54,006 bases of DNA from Bacteroidota bacterium (GCA_018267875.1 JAFDXP010000005.1:1-54006); one strand, 5' to 3'; shown: positions 43,917-53,741, counted from the stretch's first letter. Made by a program: numbers and translations. The notes: a model not told the origin generated them from the letters alone.

Positions 43917-45722
43917 CTACCGTACTTGCTGCATTTCAACCAATCTTTTGTACGCGCCATTTTTGTTAATCAAATCCAGATGAGTGCCTCTTTCGATGAT
44001 TTGCCCTTTTTCCAAGACTATGATTTCATCTGCATGACGGACAGTGGATAGCCGGTGTGCTATTACCAGACAAGTTCTGTTTTTCATCAGCGAGTTGATA
44101 GCTTCTTGAACCATACGTTCGCTTTCTGTATCAAGAGAAGAAGTTGCTTCGTCTAAAATAAGAATGGGTGGGTTTTTAAGTACGGCACGTGCAATCGTAA
44201 TTCTTTGGCGTTCGCCGCCAGAGAGTTTTGTGCCACGATCACCGGCAACGGTTTCATAACCTTCTGACTTTGATTCTATAAACTTATCAGCGTGGGCAAT
44301 TTGTGCTGCTTCCTTCACTTGTTCTAAATTTGCACCACCACTTCCCAGCGTAATGTTGTTATAAATTGTGTCGTTGAACAAAATTGGGTCTTGGCTGACA
44401 ACCCCCATCAATCGGCGCAGATCGAACAAACGATAGTTCTTTACGTTTTCACCATCAATCAATAACTCACCGGAGCTTACGTCATGAAAGCGAGGAATCA
44501 GATCAACGAGTGTGGACTTTCCTGCACCTGAAGCACCCACAAGGGCTACCGTTTTCCCTTTCTCAACTACCAAATTTACACCTTGCAAAATATGTTTTTC
44601 TCCATAAGAAAAGGAAACATTCCGAAACTCAATAGACCGCTCAAAATCCTTGATAGACATCGCATCAGGTATATCTTTGATGGTTGATTCGGCTTCTAAT
44701 AAATGTTCGATTCTTTCCAGAGCAGCAGACCCTTTTTGAATGTTGAAAAAGGAAGTGGATAAATTCTTAAATGGATTGATGATTTGAGTAAACAGAACAA
44801 TGTACAATAGAAATTTTTCGGGCGTTAGGGGCGATTGGTTTGAAAAAATTAGCTGGCCACCATACCACAACACAACGCTCACTATCAATACACCCAACGT
44901 TTCTGAAAAGGGCGAAGCAAGTTCTCGTCTTGCTGCAATTTTATTGCGAGTGCGGAATAGATAATTATTGATTTGCATAAAGCGCAAATGCTGATGCTTT
45001 TCCGCACTAAAAGCTTTTACCACTCGCATTCCAACCAATGTTTCATCTATTACTCCTAACATATTAGCGAGTTGTTCTTGAGCAATATTTGAAGACTTTT
45101 TTAGCGATTTTCCAATTCGCCCAATTATCAATCCGGAAATAGGTAAAAAAAACAATAGAAATAAAGTGAGCGTAGGGCTAATAAAAATCATGTAGCTAAG
45201 GGTAATCAAGATGGCGAAGGGTTCCCGAAAAATCACTTCAAGTGTTGCCATGATGGATAACTCCACTTCATTGATATCGTTTGTCATCCGCGACATTAAG
45301 TCCCCTTTCCTTTCTTCCGTAAAGAAGCCAATCGGTAAGGATAAGGTCTTAGTAAAAATATCATCTCGCAATCTTCTCAAGACTGCATTCCTTATAGGGT
45401 TCAAAATGTACTGAGCTAAATAAATGCATAGGTTTTTAAGTAAGGTAAAAGCGACTACAGCAATACAGATATAGCCCAAAGCTTGCAGTTTTCCTTGAGC
45501 AAGAACTAATTTTTGAACCTCATCTGACACCCTACTCAACAGATCCATTTTTCCGGATAGTTTTTCGTTTGCATTATCTCTGAAAAGTACTTGCAACACA
45601 GGTGCCAACATGCTGAAGGAAAACAAACCAAAAAGGATGGCCAACAAGTTGCTAAAAAAATACAAACTAATGTTTGCCTTATAGTCGCTCAAATAGCGAA
45701 AAATACGGGAGAGTTTTCTCAT
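43917..45722 (-). CDS. MsbA-like ABC exporter (fused permease-ATPase)
   Basis: 601 residues: six membrane helices in the first 330 residues, then an ATPase with Walker A GASGAGKSTLVDLIPRF, signature LSGGERQRITIARA, Walker B ILILDEATSSLD and H-loop VIAHRLSTV. The half-transporter architecture and DLIPRFHDVSSGELLIDGE segment place it with lipid A/MsbA-type and multidrug exporters. It would act as a homodimer. The gene is six bases after cysS and probably cotranscribed. Lipid flipping is family-level inference. Confidence 0.9.
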   Translation of the reverse strand: MRKLSRIFRYLSDYKANISLYFFSNLLAILFGLFSFSMLAPVLQVLFRDNANEKLSGKMDLLSRVSDEVQKLVLAQGKLQALGYICIAVVAFTLLKNLCIYLAQYILNPIRNAVLRRLRDDIFTKTLSLPIGFFTEERKGDLMSRMTNDINEVELSIMATLEVIFREPFAILITLSYMIFISPTLTLFLLFFLPISGLIIGRIGKSLKKSSNIAQEQLANMLGVIDETLVGMRVVKAFSAEKHQHLRFMQINNYLFRTRNKIAARRELASPFSETLGVLIVSVVLWYGGQLIFSNQSPLTPEKFLLYIVLFTQIINPFKNLSTSFFNIQKGSAALERIEHLLEAESTIKDIPDAMSIKDFERSIEFRNVSFSYGEKHILQGVNLVVEKGKTVALVGASGAGKSTLVDLIPRFHDVSSGELLIDGENVKNYRLFDLRRLMGVVSQDPILFNDTIYNNITLGSGGANLEQVKEAAQIAHADKFIESKSEGYETVAGDRGTKLSGGERQRITIARAVLKNPPILILDEATSSLDTESERMVQEAINSLMKNRTCLVIAHRLSTVRHADEIIVLEKGQIIERGTHLDLINKNGAYKRLVEMQQVR

Positions 45723-45728
45723 CGTTGA

Positions 45729-47213
45729 TTATTCAATAGTGTAGGACATGTTTCCATCCTTTTCATCTTTTAGAATGATACCGAAAGCTGCCAGTTTATT
45801 TCTAATTTCATCAGAGGCAGTCCAATCTTTACGCTTTCTTGCATCCTTTCTAATATCTATTAATACTGACATGGCTCTATCTAATTTATCGCCTTGTGTT
45901 TCTTGAATGGATTGTAGCCCCAAAATATCTTCAAGATATGCTTTGAAAGCCTTATTCAGCAAGTCTAAAGTGGTGATGCTTAACGCCTCTTTTGCAATTT
46001 GTCCACCCTTGATTCCATTCACTATCGGCACTAATTCAAACAAGGTAGCAATGACCTGAGCTGTGTTCAAATCGTCGTTCATGCAATCATCCAAGGTGGC
46101 AATCATTTGTTGAACGCGACTATCTAAGGTTTTATCCGAAGCTGTTGATCCGGTTAGCTGTTTTAATGTTTCGTATGCTTCCCACAGTCTTTTCAATCCT
46201 TTTTCGGCTGCCTGCAATGCTTCGTTTGAAAAGTCAAGTGTGCTACGGTAATGTGTTTGCAAAATATAGAACCGAACAACCATTGGGTGATAGGGCTGTT
46301 CGAGTAAGGGGTGTTGACCACTAAACAATTCAGTCAATTTGATCACATTATTGTAGCTCTTACCCATCTTTTTTCCGTTGATGGTAATCATATTGTTGTG
46401 CATCCAATAGCGCACCGGTGCATGACCATGTGCAATGGTGCTTTGGGCTATTTCAGACTCGTGGTGTGGAAATTGCAAGTCCATTCCTCCTCCATGTATA
46501 TCAAAAACATCGCCTAAATATTTAGCACTCATGGCAGAGCATTCGATATGCCAACCTGGAAATCCCTCTCCCCACGGGCTTTTCCATCGCATAATATGTT
46601 GTGGTGGCGCACTTTTCCATAAGGCAAAATCTGTTTTATTTCTTTTTTCATCCTGCCCTTCTAATTCGCGGGTTGTTTCCAAAAGATCATCTAAAACTCG
46701 TCCGGACAATTTACCATAAGGATATGTTTGAGCATATTTTTTTACGTCAAAATAGACGGAGCCATTTACTTCATACGCATAGCCCTCGTTTATGATTTTT
46801 TCAATCATGCTTATTTGTTCAATGATGTGGCCAGTAGCCGTGGGCTCAATACTGGGCTCAATTGTATTAAATAAGCGCATTCCCCAATGAAAAAGATTAG
46901 TATATTTCTGCACTAATTCCATTGGTTCCAATCGTTCTAATTTTGCCTTATCTGAAACTTTATCTTCTGCTTCTCTACCCTCTTCTTCAAAGTGTCCGGC
47001 ATCGGTTATGTTTCGCACATAACGAACGCGATAACCTAAGTGCAAGAGATATCGGTTCACCACATCAAAAGTGATGTAGGGGCGAGCATGTCCTAAGTGT
47101 GACTCACCGGAAACAGTTGGTCCGCAAACATACATTCCGGCATATCCGGGAACGATGGATTTAAATAATTCCTTTTCGCGGGTATAAGAATTGAAAATTT
47201 TAAAGTTCGACAT
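45729..47213 (-). CDS. cysS: Cysteinyl-tRNA synthetase
   Basis: Charges tRNA-Cys. 494 residues from ATG 47213 (MSNFKIFNSYTREKELF), normal length. The class I motifs are HLGH (39-42, in GESHLGHARPY) and KMGKS in GKKMGKSYNNVI. Zinc ligands fit C30 in YVCGPTVS and the HIECSAM and HHESEIAQ segments. The C-terminal domain has the usual DDLNTAQVIATLF. A start at 47234 would add seven unconserved residues. Confidence 0.96.
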   Translation of the reverse strand: MSNFKIFNSYTREKELFKSIVPGYAGMYVCGPTVSGESHLGHARPYITFDVVNRYLLHLGYRVRYVRNITDAGHFEEEGREAEDKVSDKAKLERLEPMELVQKYTNLFHWGMRLFNTIEPSIEPTATGHIIEQISMIEKIINEGYAYEVNGSVYFDVKKYAQTYPYGKLSGRVLDDLLETTRELEGQDEKRNKTDFALWKSAPPQHIMRWKSPWGEGFPGWHIECSAMSAKYLGDVFDIHGGGMDLQFPHHESEIAQSTIAHGHAPVRYWMHNNMITINGKKMGKSYNNVIKLTELFSGQHPLLEQPYHPMVVRFYILQTHYRSTLDFSNEALQAAEKGLKRLWEAYETLKQLTGSTASDKTLDSRVQQMIATLDDCMNDDLNTAQVIATLFELVPIVNGIKGGQIAKEALSITTLDLLNKAFKAYLEDILGLQSIQETQGDKLDRAMSVLIDIRKDARKRKDWTASDEIRNKLAAFGIILKDEKDGNMSYTIE

Positions 47214-47266
47214 GAGAAAATTTGTTCTGCTCACCTTCTTGCGTCAAAGCGCATCCTTGTGGATTG

Positions 47267-47274
47267 CAAAAATA
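47267..47274 (-). promoter_or_regulatory. Candidate -7 box of cysS
   Basis: TATTTTTG on the minus strand fits TAnnTTTG, two bases after the stop of the preceding EEP gene, and gives a leader of about 47 bases. No -33 element was identified. Confidence 0.4.
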
Positions 47275-47276
47275 GC

Positions 47277-48419
47277 TTAGTTGGCTTTATGGTTCACCAT
47301 TTGAAAATTGGCAATAACAGCACTATGATCTGACCAATTTGAAAACCTTGTTTTGAATGCCTTTATCTTAAAATCGGTTCCGGAATAAAAAAGATGATCT
47401 ATTCTCAGGGTTGGGACAATCTGATTGTATGTACGACCCAATCCTTGCCCTAATTCAGCAAACGCATCATTTAAATTCCCTCGAATAGTAGTGTATGTAT
47501 AAGAAAATGGCAAGTCATTAAAATCTCCGCAAATAATGACTGGATAAGGGCTTTGATCAATTAATGCACGTGCTTTTTCGGCCTCTTCTGCTCTATGGAT
47601 ATAGGCTTCGTTAAACTTCCACATAAACGAACGAGACTTGATAAGGTCGCCTTTATTTTGTTCATATTTCACCCCTTCAATAACGGCTTTATCTTCATCG
47701 CTTAATCCAAAAGAATGTAGGTGCATTACCCCAAAGCGAATCACCCGTCCCTTTATATTGATATCAGCTTCTACCAAATAAATATACGTGCTTAATTGAT
47801 GTGCTTGATATTGTACTATTGGATAGCGCGAAAAAATGGCAGTACCAATATCTACTTGAGTGCCGTAACTATTATCTATATTAAACCGGAAAAATGAATA
47901 ATGCCCATTATTGATAATAGTTTTAGTATAGTCCTTTCTTTTATTATCAACGGGTTTTCCATATTCTGGCATACATAGAATGTCGGGTTGCTCTTCCTGA
48001 AGAACCTTAACAATGCCGAGGGCATGTTCCTTTTCATGCGGACTATTGAAAGTACCCATTGCATGAACATTCCAGGTCATGAGCTTAAAAGAAAGTGAAT
48101 CATTTTCCCAAATGTTTTTGGAAAAATAATGATAACCGAAAACAGCCGGAATCATTTTAAAACAAAACAGAAGAATGGCTAAGGATAAAAGAGAAAACCA
48201 CTTCCCGTTATTTGAGAATAGCCAGAATATTACAAATCCCATATTTACCACTAAGGCAAAAGGAGTAGTGAGGCTAAACAATGCAATATATCGTTGTGCA
48301 CTTGGCGGTGTGATAGACGCATAATGGCAAAGAAAAAGCCACAAAACAACGCCTATGTTGCACAATAGTGCCACATTATGAAGGAGTTTACCGATGATTG
48401 ATTTTACGTCTTTTTGCAA
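47277..48419 (-). CDS. Membrane-anchored endonuclease/exonuclease/phosphatase family protein
   Basis: 380 residues. Three N-terminal membrane helices (about 12-30, 45-67 and 75-97) precede an EEP domain with its metal and catalytic motifs: MTWNVHAMGT, EEQPDILCMPEYG, VIICGDFNDLPFSY and the final WSDHSAVIANF. EEP enzymes cleave phosphodiesters in DNA, RNA or phospholipids; the substrate here is unknown. It follows the rhomboid pair by eight bases, so the three envelope proteins are probably one unit. Confidence 0.88.
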   Translation of the reverse strand: MQKDVKSIIGKLLHNVALLCNIGVVLWLFLCHYASITPPSAQRYIALFSLTTPFALVVNMGFVIFWLFSNNGKWFSLLSLAILLFCFKMIPAVFGYHYFSKNIWENDSLSFKLMTWNVHAMGTFNSPHEKEHALGIVKVLQEEQPDILCMPEYGKPVDNKRKDYTKTIINNGHYSFFRFNIDNSYGTQVDIGTAIFSRYPIVQYQAHQLSTYIYLVEADINIKGRVIRFGVMHLHSFGLSDEDKAVIEGVKYEQNKGDLIKSRSFMWKFNEAYIHRAEEAEKARALIDQSPYPVIICGDFNDLPFSYTYTTIRGNLNDAFAELGQGLGRTYNQIVPTLRIDHLFYSGTDFKIKAFKTRFSNWSDHSAVIANFQMVNHKAN

Positions 48420-48427
48420 GGTGAATC

Positions 48428-49339
48428 TTAATCTTTACCTGCTCTAAATAAAATTTCCTTTTCATCTCGCGATAGGGATTGATATCCCTGATCATTAATC
48501 TTGTCTAATATCTCATCTATTCTTTGCTGTGAAATTCCCTGCTTGGGTTCATACATGGTTCGTAGAATTTCAATTCTTCTTTTACTTTTTTTCTCTGCCA
48601 TCTCCTTTTCATCTGGGGTTGAAAACCGTTGTAGTTTTTCAAGCAAACCATAAATCCATTCGCCCGGTCGAGCATTTCCTTTCAAGGCAAGGGCATAAAC
48701 CAGTCCGGTCAATATACCGCCACCGCACAATGCAAGGGCAGAAATTTTGTGTACAGGCAAATAGATAGCCATATTCAGCACTATAAAAACACTCACTATC
48801 AACGCAAGTGGAATACCAAAACCAGGAGAAATATGTACTCGATAATTAGGTGCTAAAGTGAGGGCTGCTACCCCTAATGCGATGACACCTGCTTGCGATC
48901 CTAGAAAATAATTTCCGGCTACTAAGGAGCCATCTAATCCGGCACTGGAAGAAACCAGATAGCATCCACCTCCTATTAATAATGCAAATACGAAAAGTGG
49001 AACGACTTGTTTGTAGTTTGATATATTTTGTAATACAGAAGCAAAAAGATAGAGCCAAATCACGTTACTGATCCAGTCAAAAAAACCGGTATGAACCCAA
49101 CCATAAGTAAATAAAGTCCACCATTTATGTTTCCAAACAGCAAATGCAGGAAGTCCGATATTCGGAAAGGTCAAAGCAAAAACTTCTTCTTTTGCCTTAC
49201 CCATAATCAACATAAAAACGCGGGCAAAATGAAAGGCAATAAAGCCAATGCCCGTTGCTACAATCAATTGTAACGCACCGTTTTGTTGGTATGGCGGAAT
49301 AAGTGGAGGTGCAGATTTTCTAAATGCGGTTTTCATCAT
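48428..49339 (-). CDS. Rhomboid-family membrane protein lacking catalytic residues
   Basis: 303 residues with the rhomboid core (WWTLFTYGWVHTGFFDWISN in L1/TM2) and a C-terminal cytosolic helix-rich tail (RIDEILDKINDQGYQSLSRD). This is the layout of Bacteroidota rhomboids that carry DUF6576-like tails. At the serine position of the usual GASAA/GASGA motif the sequence is FLGSQAGVI, with Q149 where the nucleophile is expected. The usual AHLGG histidine of TM6 is replaced (ALALCGGG, about 201-208). It should be proteolytically inactive unless S148 substitutes. It lies four bases after an intact rhomboid. Confidence 0.85.
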   Translation of the reverse strand: MMKTAFRKSAPPLIPPYQQNGALQLIVATGIGFIAFHFARVFMLIMGKAKEEVFALTFPNIGLPAFAVWKHKWWTLFTYGWVHTGFFDWISNVIWLYLFASVLQNISNYKQVVPLFVFALLIGGGCYLVSSSAGLDGSLVAGNYFLGSQAGVIALGVAALTLAPNYRVHISPGFGIPLALIVSVFIVLNMAIYLPVHKISALALCGGGILTGLVYALALKGNARPGEWIYGLLEKLQRFSTPDEKEMAEKKSKRRIEILRTMYEPKQGISQQRIDEILDKINDQGYQSLSRDEKEILFRAGKD

Positions 49340-49343
49340 AAGG

Positions 49344-50186
49344 TCAAAAGAATCGGTTTCGAATTTGTTTATTCCATACTTTCAAAAGAATGAAGGCAAC
49401 CAACATGCCACCTAAATGGGCGAAGTGTGCAACATTATCTCCGGCTGTATTTTTCACACCTAAATACAATTCAAAAAGTGCATAAAATGCTACAAAGTAT
49501 TTAGCTTTAAGGGGGAAAAGAAAATAGATATAAAGCAAGGTGTTGGGGAATAAATAGCCAAAGGCAAATAATATCCCAAAAACCGCACCTGATGCACCTA
49601 CTGTAGCTTCGTTAATAATTTCACTATAGTATTTACTAATGAGTGTTACAGAATGAGGCGCACACTCTATGCAAGATGGGTTGGAACGCCAATAAGCTTC
49701 TAATTGCTTAAAAGGAGCAAAATTGTCTAAATTATTTTGTTGAATAAACAAAAGATATTTGTCGAGCGTTACGTTTTGTTGGTAGTTGTAAAAAGCGGTT
49801 TCAAAAGTGTGAAACTCATACCCCAACACGCCCAAATGCAGCAAAGCTGCTCCCAATCCACAAACAAGATAAAAAGTAAGAAAGCGTTTAGCCCCCCAAA
49901 TATTTTCCAAAATACTGCCAAACATCCACAGGGCAAACATATTGGAGAATAGGTGTAGTAACGTAAGATTTAAGTCATACGGGCTACCGTGCATAAACAT
50001 GTGCGTAAGCAATTGCCAAGGCTTATATAGAGGTGAATGCCAATAGTGCAAACCCAAATAATCGGATAGGTCAATTCCCATTTGCCCCAATACATATTGC
50101 AGCAGCACCATTAATGTATTAATGATGATTAGGTTTTTTACAATAGTGGGTAATATCTGAAAACGGCTCGGTCTGAATTCCTGCAT
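49344..50186 (-). CDS. Rhomboid intramembrane serine protease
   Basis: 280 residues with six membrane helices. The catalytic serine is S199 in TVGASGAVFG and the histidine is H254 in NVAHFAHLGG. The L1 loop (QLLTHMFMHGS) and LFSNMFALWMFG segment are typical. Between helices 3 and 4 lies an unusually long soluble insertion (about 125-190) with a cysteine pair in PSCIECAP. It cleaves transmembrane segments of unknown substrates. It is the first gene of a tight unit with the inactive homologue and the EEP protein. Confidence 0.93.
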   Translation of the reverse strand: MQEFRPSRFQILPTIVKNLIIINTLMVLLQYVLGQMGIDLSDYLGLHYWHSPLYKPWQLLTHMFMHGSPYDLNLTLLHLFSNMFALWMFGSILENIWGAKRFLTFYLVCGLGAALLHLGVLGYEFHTFETAFYNYQQNVTLDKYLLFIQQNNLDNFAPFKQLEAYWRSNPSCIECAPHSVTLISKYYSEIINEATVGASGAVFGILFAFGYLFPNTLLYIYFLFPLKAKYFVAFYALFELYLGVKNTAGDNVAHFAHLGGMLVAFILLKVWNKQIRNRFF

Positions 50187-50296
50187 GATGCTTCTCTAAT
50201 TCCTGTATGTGCAAAAAAGTTGTAGGGCGGTCAAAATTAAAGGGAAAAGTTGTTCCGGTTGTGGTAAAAGTTGAGTCTGATACTAATTGTTGAAAG

Positions 50297-51640
50297 TTAT
50301 GTTTGTTGGCGCATTGCTGTACCGGCTTCCAAAAGTTCGAGTACCTTTTCTTGTTGCAACATTCGAAACCCTATTCGGTCTTTCGAAATACCGTCTTTTA
50401 ATTGATAAGTGAACCGATAGTCTCCTTGAAGTGATAAATCTGTTTCAAAATATTGGAAAGAAATCTCTTTTTTATGAATAAATTCCTGTGCAACTTCATA
50501 TAAATGGGTTGACAAAACCATAATGTGATTTTTATGAAGCAATAATCTTTGCACAACTGCCTTAGTACAATCAAAAGCATCGTGTACGTTGGTACCTTTA
50601 AATAATTCATCCATCAACACGATATGTGTTTTAGGAGATTGGATTTTTTCAGCTGTTTGTTTCATTCTTTTTATCTCAGCAAAAAAATAACTCTCACCTA
50701 AGATCAAATTGTCTTCAATGTGCATATTGGTAACTATGCCATCCATAAAACTAATTTGCAAAGATGTTGCCGGAACACCCATGCCTAAATGTGCCAAAAG
50801 TGCCGCTACGCCTAATGTTCGCATAAACGTTGTTTTACCAGACATGTTAGCACCGGTCAGAAACAAAAAATTTCTTGAGGTATCAAAATGTATATCGTAG
50901 GCAATAGGTTGTTGCAACAATGGATGAATTAAAGCAGTTCCACTGAGTAAGATTTCATCAGAAGGCGAAAGGGTGGGAAAATTCCAGTGGTATGAAACAG
51001 TAGCAACTGACATAGAATGCCAACAATCCAAAAGCGCATAAATTTTTATCAATCGGTAAACCATTGATTTTAATTCCCGACGAGCTCGATATGCCATTCT
51101 TACCAACTTAGTATAGGGTGTATCTAAGGGCAAAGAAGCTATTTCTTGTGCCAGCAAATGTTTTTCAAGTTCCTCTTTGATGGTTTGAATATTTTGCTGC
51201 AACAATTCGGGCAAATCGGATTCTGAAAGAAGGGCTACAAATTGGTTACAACCGCGCACAAAATCAGACAGATGGGAAACCGAAAACTGCGTAAAAGTAT
51301 ATTGATCCTTATTTAAAATCTTTTGAAATAAAGCACCAAACACCAGCTCTAATCCGGATGGTGGAAGGGCAATATGATCCGCCGTTTCAAAAAACTGCTC
51401 CAAAAGAACAATGGTGCCGTTTGAAATAATATTATTCCACGCATTAGGACGAAGAACAAAATAGCGTACTACTGCTTGCACACGAAGTAGGGTTTCAAAA
51501 TCTGGAGGCGGATTCAACAAATGGAATCGTAACGCTTCGCGCCCTGCTTGGGTAGCAGTGTTATCCATCAATCGGAAAATATCTTCTCCTCCAGAAAGGA
51601 TAAAAGATAGATCCTGTAGAGTGGTTTTATCTGTTTGCAT
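50297..51640 (-). CDS. MutS-like ATPase without mismatch-recognition domain
   Basis: 447 residues. The C-terminal half is a MutS ATPase: Walker A TGANMSGKTTFMRTL, ED-rich loop HIEDNLILGESYFFAEIKRM, Walker B HIVLMDELFKGTN and a final ILSTHLYEVA H-loop. The N-terminal half matches only the lever/clamp helices. The mismatch-binding and connector domains of MutS are absent, so it is probably not classical mismatch repair. Such short MutS homologues are widespread in Bacteroidota with unknown roles. It is 18 bases after dxs and likely cotranscribed. Confidence 0.85.
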   Translation of the reverse strand: MQTDKTTLQDLSFILSGGEDIFRLMDNTATQAGREALRFHLLNPPPDFETLLRVQAVVRYFVLRPNAWNNIISNGTIVLLEQFFETADHIALPPSGLELVFGALFQKILNKDQYTFTQFSVSHLSDFVRGCNQFVALLSESDLPELLQQNIQTIKEELEKHLLAQEIASLPLDTPYTKLVRMAYRARRELKSMVYRLIKIYALLDCWHSMSVATVSYHWNFPTLSPSDEILLSGTALIHPLLQQPIAYDIHFDTSRNFLFLTGANMSGKTTFMRTLGVAALLAHLGMGVPATSLQISFMDGIVTNMHIEDNLILGESYFFAEIKRMKQTAEKIQSPKTHIVLMDELFKGTNVHDAFDCTKAVVQRLLLHKNHIMVLSTHLYEVAQEFIHKKEISFQYFETDLSLQGDYRFTYQLKDGISKDRIGFRMLQQEKVLELLEAGTAMRQQT

Positions 51641-51658
51641 ATTTACGCCTGCAGCGCA

Positions 51659-53587
51659 TTATAGAGAGGTCTCGTGAACACTCACCGATGACATAGCTCG
51701 AACTGCTTCTGCAATGGCTTGGGCATCATATCCACATTCTCGATGCAGTTCTTCTGGCTTACCATGTTCAATAATTTCATCCGGAATCCCCAGCATTTTC
51801 ACTTCAACTACGTAATTATGTTCAGCTAAAAATTCCAAAACAGCACTTCCAAAACCACCGACAATAGTTCCATCTTCAACTGTTATTATTTTTTTGAAAT
51901 CTTGCGCAATTTGATGCAGTAATTCTTCATCAATCGGCTTTACAAAACGCATATCAAAATGTGCTGGATTCAACCCATCCGTTGCCAGTATTTTACAGGC
52001 ATCAACTACAAAATTTCCGGGATGGCCGATAGATAAAATAGCTACCTCTTCACCTATTTTAATAGTGCGTCCGGTGCCGATAGATATGCGTTCCATTTTG
52101 GTACGCCAGTTAGGCATCACGCCTGTTCCGCGAGGATAGCGAATGACAAATGGTGCAACATTTTCGTCTAACTGAGCCGTAAACATAAGATTGCGCAATT
52201 CCGCTTCATTCATAGGTGCACTCACGATCATGTTAGGGATGCAGCGCATGTAAGCAATGTCGTATGCTCCATGATGTGTTGGTCCATCATCACCTACTAA
52301 TCCGGCACGATCTAAACAAAAAATAACCGGTAGTTTTTGAATAGCTACATCATGCACCACCATATCATACGCACGTTGCATAAACGAACTGTAGATGTTG
52401 CAAAATACGCGCATTCCTTGTGTGGCTAATCCGGCACTGAGTGTAACAGCATGTTGTTCGGCAATACCTACATCCAAAGCGCGATCAGGCATTACATCCA
52501 TCATTATTTTCATTGAACAACCCGATGGCATAGCCGGTGTAATACCCATTATTTGGGGATTTTTTTCAGCCAATTCAACCAACGTATGTCCAAATACATC
52601 TTGATATTTTGGGGGTTCAGGAACAGTAACAATTTTCTTGTTAATCTTACCTGTAATTTTATCAAAAGTTCCGGGTGCGTGCCAAAGTGTTTGATCTTTT
52701 TCTGCCACGTCATAACCCTTTCCTTTCACTGTTTTTATATGCAGAATCTTTGGCCCGGTAATGCTTTTCATGTCTTCCAATACTTCTGTCAATTTCAAAA
52801 CATTATGACCATCAATTGGCCCAAAATACCGTAATCCTAAAGCTTCAAACAAGTTACTGGATTTGGAGATTACTCCTTTTAAACCTGTTTCAATTTTTGA
52901 TACAAGTTCCCGTTGAAAATCAGCATAGGGGAGCTTTCCAAGAAATTTCCAAAAATCATCTCGAAATTTATTCCAGCTTTGAGAGGTTGTAATGTCTGTC
53001 AGATATTCTTTTAATGCTCCAACATTGGGGTCAATGGACATGTTGTTATCATTGAGCACTACTAACAGATTCGTATTGCTGACTCCCGCATGGTTCAGTG
53101 CTTCAAAGGGCAATCCGGCAGTCATGGCACCATCGCCAATGATGGCTACATGCTGACGATGCAATTCGCCTTTTAGTTTTGAAGCAATAGCCATTCCTAA
53201 AGCGGCCGAAATAGACGTAGAAGAGTGTCCGACTCCGAATGCGTCATATTCGCTTTCACTTCGTTTGGGGAACCCGCTCAGTCCACCATATTTCCTATTT
53301 GTATGAAAAATCTTCCTTCTGCCGGTAAGAATTTTATGCCCGTAGGCTTGATGTCCTACATCCCAAACCAACTGATCGTCAGGGGTATTGAACACATAGT
53401 GCAATGCAACGGAAAGCTCAACCACACCAAGACTGGCACCAAAATGCCCGCCATGTACACTCACGCAATCAATGATAAATTGGCGAAGTTCATTGCATAT
53501 TTGTTGTAATTGCGAACGGTCTAATTTTTTTAAATCATTTGGCGTGGTAATCGTGCTTAAAAGCGGACCAGCATCAATTTCTCCCAT
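51659..53587 (-). CDS. dxs: 1-deoxy-D-xylulose-5-phosphate synthase
   Basis: First enzyme of the MEP isoprenoid pathway; condenses pyruvate and glyceraldehyde 3-phosphate with thiamine diphosphate. Conserved segments include CVSVHGGHFGASLGVVEL, VWDVGHQAYGHKILTGR, the ThDP/Mg motif GDGAMTAGLPFEALNHAG and LVVLNDNNMSID. Further on are VGIAEQHAVTLSAGLA and DRAGLVGDDGPTHHGAYD. The start was placed at ATG 53587 (MGEIDAGPLLSTITTPNDL). ATG 53596 is possible, but the TTG at 53611 lies within the likely promoter box. 642 residues, normal length. Confidence 0.96.
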   Translation of the reverse strand: MGEIDAGPLLSTITTPNDLKKLDRSQLQQICNELRQFIIDCVSVHGGHFGASLGVVELSVALHYVFNTPDDQLVWDVGHQAYGHKILTGRRKIFHTNRKYGGLSGFPKRSESEYDAFGVGHSSTSISAALGMAIASKLKGELHRQHVAIIGDGAMTAGLPFEALNHAGVSNTNLLVVLNDNNMSIDPNVGALKEYLTDITTSQSWNKFRDDFWKFLGKLPYADFQRELVSKIETGLKGVISKSSNLFEALGLRYFGPIDGHNVLKLTEVLEDMKSITGPKILHIKTVKGKGYDVAEKDQTLWHAPGTFDKITGKINKKIVTVPEPPKYQDVFGHTLVELAEKNPQIMGITPAMPSGCSMKIMMDVMPDRALDVGIAEQHAVTLSAGLATQGMRVFCNIYSSFMQRAYDMVVHDVAIQKLPVIFCLDRAGLVGDDGPTHHGAYDIAYMRCIPNMIVSAPMNEAELRNLMFTAQLDENVAPFVIRYPRGTGVMPNWRTKMERISIGTGRTIKIGEEVAILSIGHPGNFVVDACKILATDGLNPAHFDMRFVKPIDEELLHQIAQDFKKIITVEDGTIVGGFGSAVLEFLAEHNYVVEVKMLGIPDEIIEHGKPEELHRECGYDAQAIAEAVRAMSSVSVHETSL

Positions 53588-53608
53588 TGGTAACATTCGG
53601 ATAGTGTT

Positions 53609-53616
53609 CAAAAATA
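53609..53616 (-). promoter_or_regulatory. Candidate -7 box of dxs
   Basis: TATTTTTG on the minus strand fits TAnnTTTG. Transcription would start near 53602, about 15 bases before ATG 53587. It overlaps the alternative TTG start, which speaks against that start. Confidence 0.5.
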
Positions 53617-53741
53617 AGAAACATCAACTACTTTTTATTCTACGTAGGGTAATTAAGTTGTTGAAATAACTCATTATTCATTGTCAATTCCATTTCCATG
53701 ACACTTGATATAACAATCATACCCTAGATGACTTCATTATA

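Noticed and set aside
46435-46719. 94-codon plus-strand frame inside cysS
   Set aside because: It is antisense to well-conserved cysS sequence and shows no recognisable protein pattern.
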